Assembly (NCBI GenBank): GCA_036925085.1
Contig: JAUPFP010000011.1
Coordinates: 2,197,797 to 2,261,796 of the forward strand
DNA length: 64,000 bases
From: Brachycybe producta
Lineage: Eukaryota > Arthropoda > Diplopoda > Playtdesmida > Andrognathidae
Direction: 5' to 3'
Positions 1 to 10,570 of the stretch are shown here, one piece after another. How positions within the stretch are numbered: the first letter of the stretch is position 1; every line of letters begins with the position of its first letter. The position numbers were made by a program, and so were the translations under genes. Below the pieces are notes generated by a model. It saw only the letters and a program-made list of their open reading frames with translations. It did not search any database and had not been told where the DNA came from.

Positions 1-275
1 TGACGCTATCGAGGGCCTCCATACGTGGTTCCAACACAAAGGACGCCGCGCGGTTGGCTTTGACGTGATCGAGGGCCTCCATACGCGGTTTTACAAACGG
101 CGCCACGTGGTTGACTTTGACGCTATCGAGGGTCTCCACACGTGGTTCCAACACAAAGGACGCCGCGCGGTTGACTTTGACGTGATCGAGGGTCTCCATA
201 CGCGGTTTTACAAACGGCGCCACGTGGTTGACTTTGACGCTATCGAGGGTCTCCACACGTGGTTCCAACATTGAA
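1..275. repeat. 60-bp tandem repeat with 120-bp higher-order period
   Basis: Two 60-bp variants alternate. One reads CTATCGAGGGCCTCCATACG then a GTGGTTCCAACAC core, the other GTGATCGAGGG then a CGGTTTTACAAACGG core. Copies separated by 120 bp are more alike than neighbours, so the 120-bp pair was duplicated as a unit. About 4.5 subunits are visible and the array runs off the left edge. Both 60 and 120 are multiples of three, so a frame stays open from 65 to 274, but the residues are only the repeat translated. It lies just inside the LTR at 385-1072 and may belong to that element's untranslated leader (inference). Confidence 0.9.
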
Positions 276-384
276 AGGACGGACGAAGCCTCGTGAGGCA
301 CAGTCACGAGACTTAGGACAAAGGACGGCTTCTGTTTACAGGTCGGAGAAGGCAGATGGAGCTGTACCCCGCACCTCCACCAAA

Positions 385-1072
385 TGTGAGCTTTTGACAT
401 CAACCAATATTTTATTACCAACCTTTAGATGACATTTTCTACTTTTCGTTTCTTCTCTGAGCAGTATGACACCTGCACAGAGAAGATCCGAGCTGTAGAG
501 AGAGCTGGATGGAGATAGATTGTAGTCACTCTTCTGCATGGGGGTGTAATCGATGCAGGAGAGTGGCGGCCATCTCTCTCTCTTCCGGTTGATGCTGATA
601 TACATCTTCTCCATCGGTATTCCGACTAGAGAAGATGTTGTAGCTGCTGAGAATCGTATAGCTCCTGCCCTATGAAACCTCCGGCCTCTGAAGAGAAGTT
701 GTTAACATAAAGACATAGAGACAACGCTACTTCTTGTTACAACACTTTTATTCATTCCTTGTAAGAAGTACAGATACAAGGGTGAATAGTAAAATACTAA
801 CTGGAAATCCTCAGGCCCATGATTTGGAAGGTATCGCAAAAACAGGCAAAGGAAAGAACTGAGGAACAAAGAGGAACATGGTCCTTTTATACCTTGGACC
901 TGTGTACACCTGCGAGGTGTAACCAGGTCCAAGTGACCATGGTCCTTTATGTATCAATCCGCCACTTGGGCATGAGTCAGAAAGGTGAGTCAGAGAGGAG
1001 GGAGGGACGGTTGAGAGTTGTTTACCCCCCAGGCTATGGTTTTGGCGGGATCACGATTTACAGGGTGTTACA
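385..1072 (-). mobile_element. LTR of a retrovirus-like retrotransposon, interior leaving the window at left
   Basis: On the minus strand it starts TGTAACACCCTGTAAATCG and ends CTCACA, the usual TG...CA form. It is related to the solo LTR at 5101-5694 through the GATCCC block, the AATAAAAGTGTTG polyadenylation-like stretch, the CCTATG..CTCCG block and the GGCGGCCAT block. The sequence just inside its 3' edge (365-382, minus strand) reads TGGTGGAGGTGCGGGGTA, starting with TGG as a tRNA primer-binding site should. That supports a 5' LTR with its interior to the left. No matching 4-bp duplication is seen, as expected if the other LTR lies outside. Treated as a fossil; Ty3/Gypsy-like is a guess. 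Confidence 0.7.
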
Positions 1073-1299
1073 ATATTATCAATGTGTACAATGCACAGAG
1101 CATATCATTCTCTTATCAATCTTTGTGATAGGATTCAAACTGCTATAATCCAAACACAACTACAGAATGTTTTTGAGAAACATCAGAAACGAGTTATCCT
1201 TTGTAATGTGACACAATGACAACAAACACCCCCGCCTACACAGTTACTGTGTGTAGGTGGGTGTGTGTGTGAAACAACTGTTTTCAATCAGTTATGTAT

Positions 1300-1439
1300 A
1301 CAGGCAATTGTGCCAACATTAGAATTTTTTTCCCCGCCCTTTTATGAGCGTCATCAATTTCTAATTGGTTTGTTACTTTGTCTGAAGTGATAAAAGGCCT
1401 GGGCAAAAAAAAATTCTAATGCTAGGCACAATTGCCTGT
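1300..1439. mobile_element. Mutator-like palindromic MITE
   Basis: The ends are ACAGGCAATTGTGCC and GGCACAATTGCCTGT, with inverted-repeat arms that reach almost to the middle through a CGCCCTTTTATGA block. It is flanked by GTTATGTAT at 1291-1299 and GTTACGTAT at 1440-1448, a 9-bp target duplication with one mismatch. Long arms and 9-bp duplications suit the Mutator/MULE superfamily (family knowledge). Six or seven relatives lie in this window. At 140 bp it has no coding capacity. Confidence 0.85.
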
Positions 1440-3389
1440 GTTACGTATTTGTCTGTGATTGCTGTTGCAGATTTGTTTAAAGATGAGGTGAGAAAATGTG
1501 GACCAGTATATCTTCAAAATGCCAGGGCCAAATTATTATCTCAGCACGCTTCTGGTAATGTATGTTCAAAAAAGTGATTAACATGTCACAAGTTAACATT
1601 TCTATAATTATTATGCATACTAAAAGTTGAAGAAATTCCTTATTCCCTTGCAGATTACAGATAATTGTTTCTATCTTATATAGAAGGGAAGTTATTAAAA
1701 ATTGTGACTGAACAAGGGCTTTATGGACACCCTGTAGTAATTAAAATGTATTTATATTTTTATGTGTTTTCAAATGTTTCTTCGTAGAAATTTTAATTTG
1801 TTTCTTTTATTCATATATTGGGAGGTACATTTAATATATTCAAACAGCCCTAAAGAATTTTGTTTCAGTTATAAGAATGTTTGTTAAGCTTTTTTTTTTA
1901 TATAACAAGTCGTTTGCGGTAATGGCAACTACACTAATCGTCTGCTGCTCCTCCGCGTTATTTTAACTGTAAAATAACACGCAACAGCAGGCGAGATTAA
2001 AGTCATTTTCTAACGGATCCTACTAAATTCCGTACAGCCATACAGCCGGCATACTAGGTCAAGACATTTTCAAACACAAACATTGAGGTACTTAGTATCA
2101 CTTTATGTCCTTCTACGCAAGTTCCACATTGCAAGAAAATTTAATTATTTAACTAAAGTGACGTCAAATCTCTTGTTGCGGTATAGGCCTTTGTCAGAAG
2201 AGGCCACTCCATTGTTTAGTCACTTGACTCGCTACTTCTAGTAGACAGAAGCAAAATAATTTAGTTGACACAGTGGCACCACATGAGAGTGGCGACCGAT
2301 GTTGCTCTAGGTCTACCATAGTGCACTACATGGAGAGTGGTGCCACTCCATGTGTAAAGAGCATCTATCTACACGTGCCAAGGCAAATGAATATATAGAT
2401 CTACTTCTTTTGTCTTTTGACGTAATTACATTTTTATGACGTGCAGTGCTGCGCCACGCCGCCTGGAAGAACTTTCCATTGTATGCATAATACAAAATCA
2501 AATTGTGCAATATCCAAGGCGGCATGCTGCAACATGCAGAACTGGCTTACAGCACTTCTATGCCAGAAGTCTCGAGGAGAACCGAGAAGAACATTTTTCT
2601 TTCGCCACGGTGAAAGGAACAGCACACAGCAGTGCGCCTGCGTTGCAAATATATCTATGGCCCGCCCGCTGATAGGTTTTAGGCCACTTATACCAGTTGG
2701 TGTACAACAGTCTGAAGGGAAACCTTTGTAACAGCATTTTTTATGTTTTACATTTAATAGGACATTAAAAAAATGTACGTTACCAAAAACATTTTATTAA
2801 TTAATTATTGATGCATTCACAAAATGATGATCAATCGTCTTTTTGCTACGAATTCTGATTTTTTTTTTCTAAATACAAGCAAAGTTTATAGTCACAAATC
2901 GAAACCAATGACAAACTAATGTTTTAGTGTAGACTTAATTTAAAACAGAAAAATAGAAAATACTGTATTACAATAAATGTAGGATAACATTCATATCACT
3001 TAAAAACATGAAACGATGAAAGGACTGAGAAAATGCCCAGATGCTTGTCAAAGATAAAAAGAACGTGCAATGAAAATAAATAAAAACGAGTGAATCAATG
3101 TCAATAAATCGTATTGTTCAATGATTTTCTAAGCGTCAAAATAAATAAAATTAATTTCGCCACATTTTGAAGGATGAAAAAAAAAATAAATAAAAATTGA
3201 TCAATAAATGGGAAAAGTGTAAAGATTATTAAATGGTGAAAATTGATTTCTACAGGGTGGAAAGAATCCTGGTTTATAAGCTAGTAAATTATTATTTTCC
3301 AATTTTCATGTAATAACAAAACAAAACCTAAGTAGGTTAGAAGCACTTTTAGTAGACTCTTGAGTTGAATCCTCCTAAATTGAAAACAG
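1440..3389. other. AT-rich stretch, no gene seen
   Basis: No convincing gene. Parts around 2200-2360 hold short inverted words such as GTGGCACCAC and GTGGTGCCAC, perhaps an old inverted-repeat element. 2440-2730 is less AT-rich and has overlapping short open frames on both strands that match no family I know. 2740-3280 is very AT-rich with A and T runs. Confidence 0.5.
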
Positions 3390-4215
3390 CGTAACACCCG
3401 GTATATTGTGATCCCCCAGAATGCTACCCTGGGGGTATCTGACTCCTCGTTGTTCCTCCCTTCTTTACGTACGAACCTGCTTGTGAGTGGAGGGAATCCT
3501 TTGGGACGTGGTTTCTTTGACCTGGTTGCACCTCGGGGGTGTACACAGGTCCAAGTATATAAGAGCACCAGTGTAACAACCCGATGGGGAGTACACTGGC
3601 ACTTCACCGTCCTTTTTCTGTCGTTTCAGCCGGCGCTTCGTGTGCGACTTCACGGTGTGATCTATCAGGGATACACCATGGGTTCTTCGTCTTGTGCGGC
3701 AGACTTCCTTCCGGCCACTTTCGACCAGGAGGACTTCCGACAGTCGGCACCACTCAGGGACACAGGCGGTGCAAAAGGGCAGCCAGCATTCCGATCCCGG
3801 CGCCAAGGGAGTCAGGATCCGGTAAGATGGGGCAGTTTTGCCGGGGCAGTGTAGCGAACCCAAGTCGGGTTGTTACACCGGGTTTGTCATTGTTTGGCAT
3901 CCATTTTTCTCAAACTGTTCACGCTTTGTTCTACATTAATTGTCATCCGTATCACAAACAATGGGCCCGTGGACACTTCAGCTTTAATTGTAACATCATT
4001 CTTCGGGATTCTTATGTTACTTGGTCGAAGATGAATAAAAGTGTTTTAACAAGAAACTACGTAGTCCTTCATCTCCTAGATCAATCGGAGACACCATAGG
4101 ACAAGAAGGTAAACGAACCTCATAGGACAATGACGACGAGACAATCCAGAAGCGGTGGTAACCACCTTTCTAAAGAATCTCATCTTCTTCAGTATATCCT
4201 CTTCGGTATCGACTG
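3390..4215 (+). mobile_element. LTR (TGTAACACCCGG family) with a second LTR inside
   Basis: It begins GTAACACCCGGTATATTGTG and shares with the LTR at 5101-5694 (opposite strand) the CCCCCAGAATGCTA block, the GTGTACACAGGTCCAAG block before a TATATAAG box, the AATAAAAGTGTT polyadenylation-like stretch and the TCGGAGACACCATAGG block. It carries a separate LTR at 3572-3877. The right end is uncertain by some tens of bases. No interior or partner LTR is seen, so it is probably an old solo LTR. Treated as a fossil. Confidence 0.65.
3572..3877 (+). mobile_element. Solo LTR nested in another LTR
   Basis: It starts TGTAACAACCCGATGGGG and ends CAAGTCGGGTTGTTACA, so the tips are inverted repeats of each other (TGTAACAACCCGA and TCGGGTTGTTACA). 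The flanks are CCAG and CCGG, a likely 4-bp target duplication with one mismatch. The host LTR resumes directly after it, judged by alignment to the relative at 5101-5694. The 306-bp length and 4-bp duplication suit a Ty3/Gypsy-like element (inference). It is younger than the LTR that holds it. Confidence 0.75.
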
Positions 4216-4548
4216 CAAATATGAAACCATATGGAAACTAGAGTTAGGGTCAGCCCATGGTGTGAATCAGTGAGGTGGTCGCCTCAGGCAGCACTTTCAG
4301 AGGGGCGGCATTTTCAGATCAGACTTTGAGTAAAAGTTTTTATTTATTGAACTGTAGAACAACTAAATAAATTTTTGGAAAAAAACGTGATTGAATTAAA
4401 TACTTCATTGCTTTGGAGTGTGAAAAAGTGTTATTGCCTTTTCCTTGTTCCTACCATTCCTGCACCTGCGCAAAAGGGCGGCGTAAACTTGGCGAGCTGA
4501 CATTGCCTTCAACGGTTTTCCATATGCATGGCCATTGAAAACTTTTAA
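4216..4548. other. Non-coding spacer
   Basis: No gene. The last part (about 4500-4548) resembles the tail of the 185-bp unit that follows, so the duplication may once have had a third, partial copy. Confidence 0.4.
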
Positions 4549-4921
4549 CGCACATTCAAAAATCAATAAAACATTAACATTTGAGTTCGTAGAAATTGCA
4601 AGACGCCATTTTATTTAGAAACGAACGCTCTTTTCAAATAAATGAATTTTCGAAGTGTGACCCCAATCAACAATTACACAGTTTGCATTTCGTTCAACGT
4701 TTTTCTTTAGGCAGGCCCACTGAATACGTTTGGCGCCCATTCAAAAATCGATGAAACATTAACCAGATGAGCTAACAGAAATTGCAACTGGCCATTTTGT
4801 TTAAAAATTAATGCTATCCCCCAAAATAGTCGAATTTCTTAAGTGAGGCTGACTAGTCAACAATTATTTGGCTTCAAAGGTTGCATTTCATTCAATGGTT
4901 GGTTTTCAATAGGCAAACCGA
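4549..4921. repeat. Degenerate 185-bp tandem duplication
   Basis: Two units start at 4549 and 4734. Shared ordered blocks are CGC-CATTCAAAAATC, AAACATTAAC, AGAAATTGCAA, GCCATTTT, TCAACAATTA and TTGCATTTC-TTCAA. The units have diverged by many substitutions, so the duplication is old. It ends just before the hAT MITE at 4938. Confidence 0.65.
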
Positions 4922-4937
4922 TTTACATTGTTTTTAC

Positions 4938-5970
4938 TAGAGGTGGGACAAATCCTAAATTTTCAAGAATCCGAATCCGAATCCGAATCCTAAAAAGTTC
5001 TCGAATCTCACGAATCTCGAATCCTTCATTTAAGACTCGTACATTATTCATTAAGAAGATACAAATAAATGAAATAATATTAAATATATAAATTATTAAT
5101 TGTGAGCAGAGACGATTCGTGACTATTTTCATAGAGCTCGTTTCTTCCTTTATCGCATGTTATAGCCACACGAAGAAGATTGGAGCGAGGCTAATAGGCA
5201 GATGGTGATGGATGGTTGGCAGGCTCCTAAGAAGAAGTGAAATCTCTCAGAAGGATGGCGGCCATCCATTTCTGATCGTTGATGTTGCTCCGTAGGGGTT
5301 CGTTAGCCCATTTGCCCTATGGTGTCTCCGACCTGTTTAAAGAAGAGTTAGTTTCCCAACAGATACTATGTAGCTTCTGATTATAAACGCTTTATTCATT
5401 CTTGTTCCAGAAAGCATGAAGACGTACAATAATGAATTGATTGATTTATAGGTTCGCCCATGTGCCCATGATGTAATACGGATGAATATCGATGTATGAC
5501 AAAAGGAAACGCGGTCTTTTTTATACACTTGGACCCGTGTACACCTACGGGGTGTAACCATGTTCAAATGACTCCCCGGTCCAAGAGATATTCCTCCACC
5601 CGATCAAGTCCAATACAGAGAGATGGAGGGACAGTGAGGAGTCGTGCACCCCCAGGCTAGCATTCTGGGGGATCACGAACTACCGGGTGTTACATAATAA
5701 TAAAAAACAAGTGTGGCACTAAGGGTCGCCACAAGATGATATTGATGATCCGGGTACCACCGAAAATGCAACAATCGCCGTTTGTTGTTAGTGAACGCTT
5801 CTATTGGATGTCAACAAAGTTAAAACTAATTTTACCAAAGCTTTTAACATTTTTTTAGGTTAGGATTCGAAAGATTCCAAAGAGGAAAAAAGCGCAAAGA
5901 TTCGAGTTTTCGAATCTCGAATATTTTTCAAGATTCGCGGGATTCGAGAATTCGAATGCCCCCATCCGTA
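4938..5970. mobile_element. hAT-type MITE (TAGAGGTGGGA family) split by a solo LTR
   Basis: The left tip is TAGAGGTGGGACAAATCC and the right tip GAATGCCCCCATCCGTA, imperfect inverted repeats of a hAT kind. It is flanked by a perfect 8-bp target duplication, GTTTTTAC, at 4930-4937 and 5971-5978. Without the 594-bp LTR at 5101-5694 it is about 435 bp, like the copy at 36144-36570. Subterminal GAATC and GATTC words are repeated many times, which could be transposase-binding sites (inference). Non-autonomous, with no reading frame. Confidence 0.92.
5101..5694 (-). mobile_element. Solo LTR inside a hAT MITE
   Basis: On the minus strand it starts TGTAACACCCGGTAGTTCG and ends CGTCTCTGCTCACA. It is flanked by the direct repeat TAAT at 5097-5100 and 5695-5698, a perfect 4-bp target duplication. 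The uninterrupted relative of the host MITE at 36144-36570 gives the empty site. A TATA-like box lies after GGTCCAAGTG and a polyadenylation-like AATAAAGCG follows. It looks whole as a solo LTR, 594 bp. Probably Ty3/Gypsy-like; fossil. Confidence 0.9.
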
Positions 5971-7309
5971 GTTTTTACTATGTTTTTATTTTCTCAATGC
6001 ATTGTTCGATGCCTGAACTCTGGATTGTGATTGGTCATTTTGCAGCTATGTTCATCATATGATAAGTGTATGTATATTTTTTGTTGTTGATTTTTATTGT
6101 TTCTTTCTCTTTTCCTAGAAAAAAATAGTCGATGCTCCACTATGAGCGCTTTTAATGCAACTCTGAAGTCGCAGCTCAAGTCTATGCTATAGTCGATACA
6201 TTTTGCATGTTATCACTCTTAGAAGTTGCTTAATTAAATTATCCCTTGTACAGAAATAAAATTATCTTTAGAATGTAATTTTGCCAGACAAATATTCAGG
6301 GGGGGGATATGCCATAATTAATCTACTGTGAAGACCCTCTTGCATTGCTAATTTAATAAGTTAGATTTCTCTACCAGGTAATATACACTGAAATTTAGGT
6401 TCAACATAGCAGCCGCATTGAACTCGGATCTAAATATAGCTATTTTACACGAGAACACATTAAAAAAATACAGGTAACTGTCAATCAAAGTTTTAGTCAT
6501 TGTTACATTTTGGTCTGATTGTGCCCTCAGTGCCCTGCTCTGCTAGGCAAGCGCCATGAATCCAAAAAAAATCGAAAAACCACTTTCATTGTGAAAACAA
6601 CCACTGTTAAAAACAATTGCATGTGAAAAGTTCCATCAATGAGGGAGGTTACAAATCACAGCTTATCGCGCTAGAAGTATTGATGCAGTGCGTACTCCAA
6701 CGCAGCTATATGCTTTGTTCACATTACAAGAAGAGAGGAGAATGGAGAGTGGAGCCGGGGTAGGAGGACATACATGTATATGGCACTCAAAGAGGGTCGT
6801 ATAACCAGGCACAATGTCATAAGAGAAACTTAATAGTAGATTTTTTTTAGCAGGAAGTGAATTTCACCATATTACAAAAAATTTATGAAGTCTTACCTAA
6901 TAGCATATTTTCTCCTAGGTAACATTTGCCATTTTTTACAACAAGTGAAACTTTTTCGGCAGTTCTCAAGCTAATATTATGAACTAAAAAAATTATTAGC
7001 ACATATTATTATGATCCTAACATGTGGCTCACAGAATTATGTGATTTAAAGTATTCATATTTTTTTTATTAATTATTTTTGTGTCCTTAAAAAGTAGTCT
7101 CAGTCAACGTGGTTCTCTCGAAAAAATTATCCACTAATTCTGAAACAAAATTTTCATTAATTTTTATGAAACGTCATTATAAACATAGCCAGTCAGCATC
7201 ATCGGACAATAACCAAAACAGTTCTTCAGCTTACTCAAAAAAATTACTTTACATCATTATTTCAAATTTCAAAAATAAAAATTCTGTACATTCAAAATGG
7301 CTTTAGAAA
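5971..7309. other. AT-rich stretch, no gene seen
   Basis: No protein motif, tRNA or inverted-repeat element recognised. Small frames are low in complexity. Confidence 0.5.
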
Positions 7310-7603
7310 GTGGGGTGGGGTTATGTTAACAGTGTTATTTCCCCATCCCCAGATACATTTTCTTTGAGGTTAAAAGAAGTTGATCTCTCAATATACATGT
7401 AGGGTTCAGCGATTAGGGCTAGTTAATTAATATGTAATGGTTTGTTTATTTATTTGGATTTTCTTTGCTGTAATATTGTATTTTTGTATATTTTTATGTA
7501 TTTGCTTTATTGTGGTTTTATATATTTAGAGGACCTGTAAGATGAGCTTGTTCTCCTTGGTCTACCTTTTTTGTAACTGCATATGCATTACAGTATAAAT
7601 CGC

Positions 7604-7656
<53 letters not shown>

Positions 7657-7657
7657 T
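7310..7657 (+). mobile_element. LINE 3' end with (TAA)n tail
   Basis: The stretch from about 7322 to 7435 (CCCCAGATACATTTTCTTTG through CAGCGATTAGGGCTAGTTAA) matches the reverse complement of 51825-51935, which continues into a reverse-transcriptase-like C-terminus there. So this is the 3' untranslated part of the same non-LTR family. It ends in an uninterrupted (TAA)n run at about 7605-7655, as some LINE clades end in short microsatellites. 5'-truncated and non-coding. Confidence 0.65.
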
Positions 7658-7669
7658 ATATATATAAAA

Positions 7670-8054
7670 TCCCAGGTCTGTGTGTTTGTGTGTGTGTGTG
7701 TGGAGTAACAAAAACCATTGAAGCATGTCAGAATTTATATAAATTTGAATAAATGAACCGTTTTTTTTCTCAAGGTCAACTATATGTTGAACTCTTCCTT
7801 TGGAAAGTGTAGAAGGGGGAGAGAGAGAGAGAGAAAAGTGGGAGGAGGTGAGGGGAAAAGGTTGGAAAGTGTAGAAGGGGAGAGAGAGAGAAAAGTGTTA
7901 GGGGTGAGGGGAAAGTGTAGGGGGAGAGAGAAACGTGGAGGGGGGAAAAGTGGAAGGGGGAAACTGAAATTGAAATTAAAGGAGTAAAAAAAGGAAAAAA
8001 CGACGCGCATGCGCACAATTGCCTGTGAATTTTGCTCCCGTCATTTATGACGGT
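7670..8054 (+). mobile_element. Non-autonomous Helitron, short form
   Basis: The 5' end is TCCCAGGTCTGTGTG preceded by A. Near the 3' end lies the hairpin CCGTCATTTATGACGG, but the usual terminal TTACCCCACTAG is replaced by other sequence, so the 3' tip is lost. Inside are the family's AAATGAACCG, GGTCAACTATATGTTGA and AGAGAGAG/GGGGAAAAG blocks, and GCGCATGCGCACAATTGCCT, the scar of a former nested MITE. Polypurine runs make open frames on both strands that are not genes. About 385 bp. Confidence 0.85.
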
Positions 8055-9882
8055 TTTTTAAACTATATTGTATTACTTAAAAATTAAAAAAAAGTTACAG
8101 GATAAACAACCCAACAGGAGCCAAACAAAATTGTGAAGGCATCGGGCATCCAAAAACCTCTCAAAACTAGAAGGCCATTGTGAGCCTCTCAAAGCTAAAA
8201 AGCTCCCTAAGCATGTCGAAATCGGGAACCTCTCGGGAACTTCTCAAAATTAGATGGACCTGAAGAGCCTCTTTCGTAACTGTGAAATGTAAGTTTACAT
8301 TTACCAAAATTTAAAAACTACCTCGATTTCATGAATAGTAAAAAAAAATTGCTGATTTTTTTTTTTGCTCGCAACTAAAAAAAATAAATATTGGAAGGGA
8401 GACGAAGTGCCGATGCCTCCTATTCTTTCTTCCTTCTTGTATAAATGTTAAACTGTCCTTCAAATGTTTTGTTATTGTAATGTGCGAGAACCCCTTCATT
8501 GCGAAAGAAAGCACTAATGTAGGCTGAAATTTTATTCTTAGTTTTCATTGTTTCTATTTCCATTTTCTACTTGTTTCAACTCATGTGTGATCCCCATGGC
8601 CTTAATGTTTGCTCTCGAACCAAAAAAAAAACCAGTTAAAATTTGTTTTTAACATCAATGTTCTCTATGTAGTATTTTGCCACACATTTTTAGTCTTTTT
8701 AAGAGCTTATTCAACCTATACTTAAAATATAAGACCTGCAAGGCTTTAAGATAACGGCAGTTTCGTTATGACTTCTATTTTGCATGTATATATCTACAAA
8801 GAATAAACGTTAAGTTACATAAATATAACATAATCTACATATTCCTCATTCTACAGTAATACAAGGCAACAATATAATGATGACTCTATACAGTTGTGTG
8901 AATTTTTTGTTTCCTTCAATGTACAACCCTCAGGTTGTCATGTAATGTATAAATGTATAAGGAAGAATACCCCTGCTTCAATGAAAACTCAAAACTAAAT
9001 ATTCAACAACAAAATAACGAAATACAACAAAAAAAGGCAAGCACCAAAACAGCATTCTTGTATATATATTTTTTTATGTTTGCCAACACAAATTGGAAGA
9101 GAACAAAAAATTTTTTTTTGTATTTTGGAAATCGATTTTGAATAAAATATGAAACATCTCTATGAAGCATCATCTCAGTAGACCTAGACATTGTTTTTTT
9201 TTTACAAGGGCCACCTGTTATTTTATTTTTTTTTTTCTTCTTCTTTTGGTAGAAAAAAAAGTATGAGGTTAAAAAATATAATAAGAAAAGTTGACAGCAA
9301 GCAAAAATAAAAAAAGGGACGCTGAAAAAAAAGCATCGATGTGTCGTTTGATATTAAAGAATGTTGGTGAAATAAGAAGGTGGGCAAGGGTCGTGTGTGA
9401 GGTGATGAACACTAAACAAAAAAATGAAAATTTTTCAATAATATCACCGTGCCAATGTCCTAAGGGCTAACAGAATACATGCATAATAACAACAAAAAAC
9501 GAGAATGAAGTGATTTCATCCTCAGGATGACAACACAAAATAGTTCCCCCCCCCCCTCCCCGCCACCTTTTGACAAACGCGTGATACATAAATGGAAAAA
9601 TAAACAAAAACACACGAATTTAAACAACACACACCCACACACCCAACAATATATAGAAGAAGAAGAAAAAAAATCAAAACACAATAATACATAATATAAA
9701 CACCAAAAAATACAAAAATATAAACAACCAACAAATATCGCTTAGATTAAGCCCCCCACCCATGTGAAAAAGAAAAAAAAAGTAGAAAACAAACAAAACA
9801 AACACAAAACAAAAATATTTTCTCAACATTTCCATTTCCTTTAGCATTCAAGGGTTCGGCTCTAAAGCTCGGCGATTCGGCC
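8055..9882. other. Very AT-rich stretch, no gene seen
   Basis: Long A and T runs, a C-rich patch at about 9545-9562 and CA-rich DNA at about 9608-9645. No protein, RNA gene or transposon ends recognised. Confidence 0.5.
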
Positions 9883-10237
9883 ACCGAGGAAACATTTTGC
9901 GGCATGCGAATTGTGGCAAGCGACATCGTGTAGCGCCTGTTGCATGCGTCACCCGCAAAAATCTTCCTGCATGCGACATTCCTAATTACACCGGAAGCTA
10001 CAACTGTCTTGTACCGTGTGTCATTTTTATTAGCGTTGTTTCTGTCTCTCATGCAATGTCCAAACGAGACTGCGGCATGTGTCATCAAGTATTGTTTCCA
10101 TTCGGATCGGAAACAATGACGACAACGTGCAACGTGACTCACGAGTCACATTTGTAGCATACCACAAAGGAAACATTTTACATCATGTCGCATGCCACAG
10201 TGTCGCATGCTACATGTTGCACAATGTTTTCTTCGGT
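9883..10237. mobile_element. Inverted-repeat element with GCATGCGA-rich ends
   Basis: The left end ACCGAGGAAACATTTTGCG is imperfectly inverted at the right end (CAATGTTTTCTTCGGT). GGAAACATTTT and CATGCGA also recur in direct orientation near 10168-10195, so part of the left end has been duplicated inside. No target duplication found. Frames of 86-131 codons cross it but have no known domain. Probably a non-autonomous DNA transposon. Confidence 0.5.
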
Positions 10238-10392
10238 TAAAACAGAACAGGAAAACACTACAAGGTCATTTTTGGATCGGTGTTGCACTGAAAAAGCACC
10301 AAGAAACAATAGGTTAAAGTTCGTTAACAAATTTCACCTCTCCATACTGCCGAATCTATACTATATTTCTGAAAGTTTGTATATTTGTATAA

Positions 10393-10570
10393 GTCACTGT
10401 CAATCTGCTGAATAAGTCTATATGCAGATTGCCTAGGAAATCTGCAAAACCACCAAACAGCCAGTGAATTTGCAAAATTCAGTACATTTTATAGATGTTG
10501 AATTTTGCAAATTCATTAGCAGGTTCGTTGTTTTGCAGATTGCCTAGGCAATCTGCAGATTGACAGTAAC
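10393..10570. mobile_element. Palindromic MITE (GTCACTGTCAATCTGC ends)
   Basis: The ends GTCACTGTCAATCTGC and GCAGATTGACAGTAAC match at 15 of 16 positions as inverted repeats. Further inward, CAGATTGCCTAGG, TTTGCAAAATTCA and TGAATTTTGCAAA continue the pairing almost to the centre, so the whole 178 bp folds. No clear target duplication. Superfamily unknown. Confidence 0.75.

Noticed and set aside
7776-8018. Ser/Pro/Leu-rich frames also seen at 14074-14325, 24273-24905, 58553-58805, 61345-61530 and 63153-63470
   Set aside because: They recur wherever a Helitron copy occurs and come from its purine/pyrimidine tracts on either strand, with variable frame and length.
9747-10157. 131-codon minus-strand and 86-codon plus-strand frames
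   Set aside because: They overlap the inverted-repeat element at 9883-10237, whose composition explains them.
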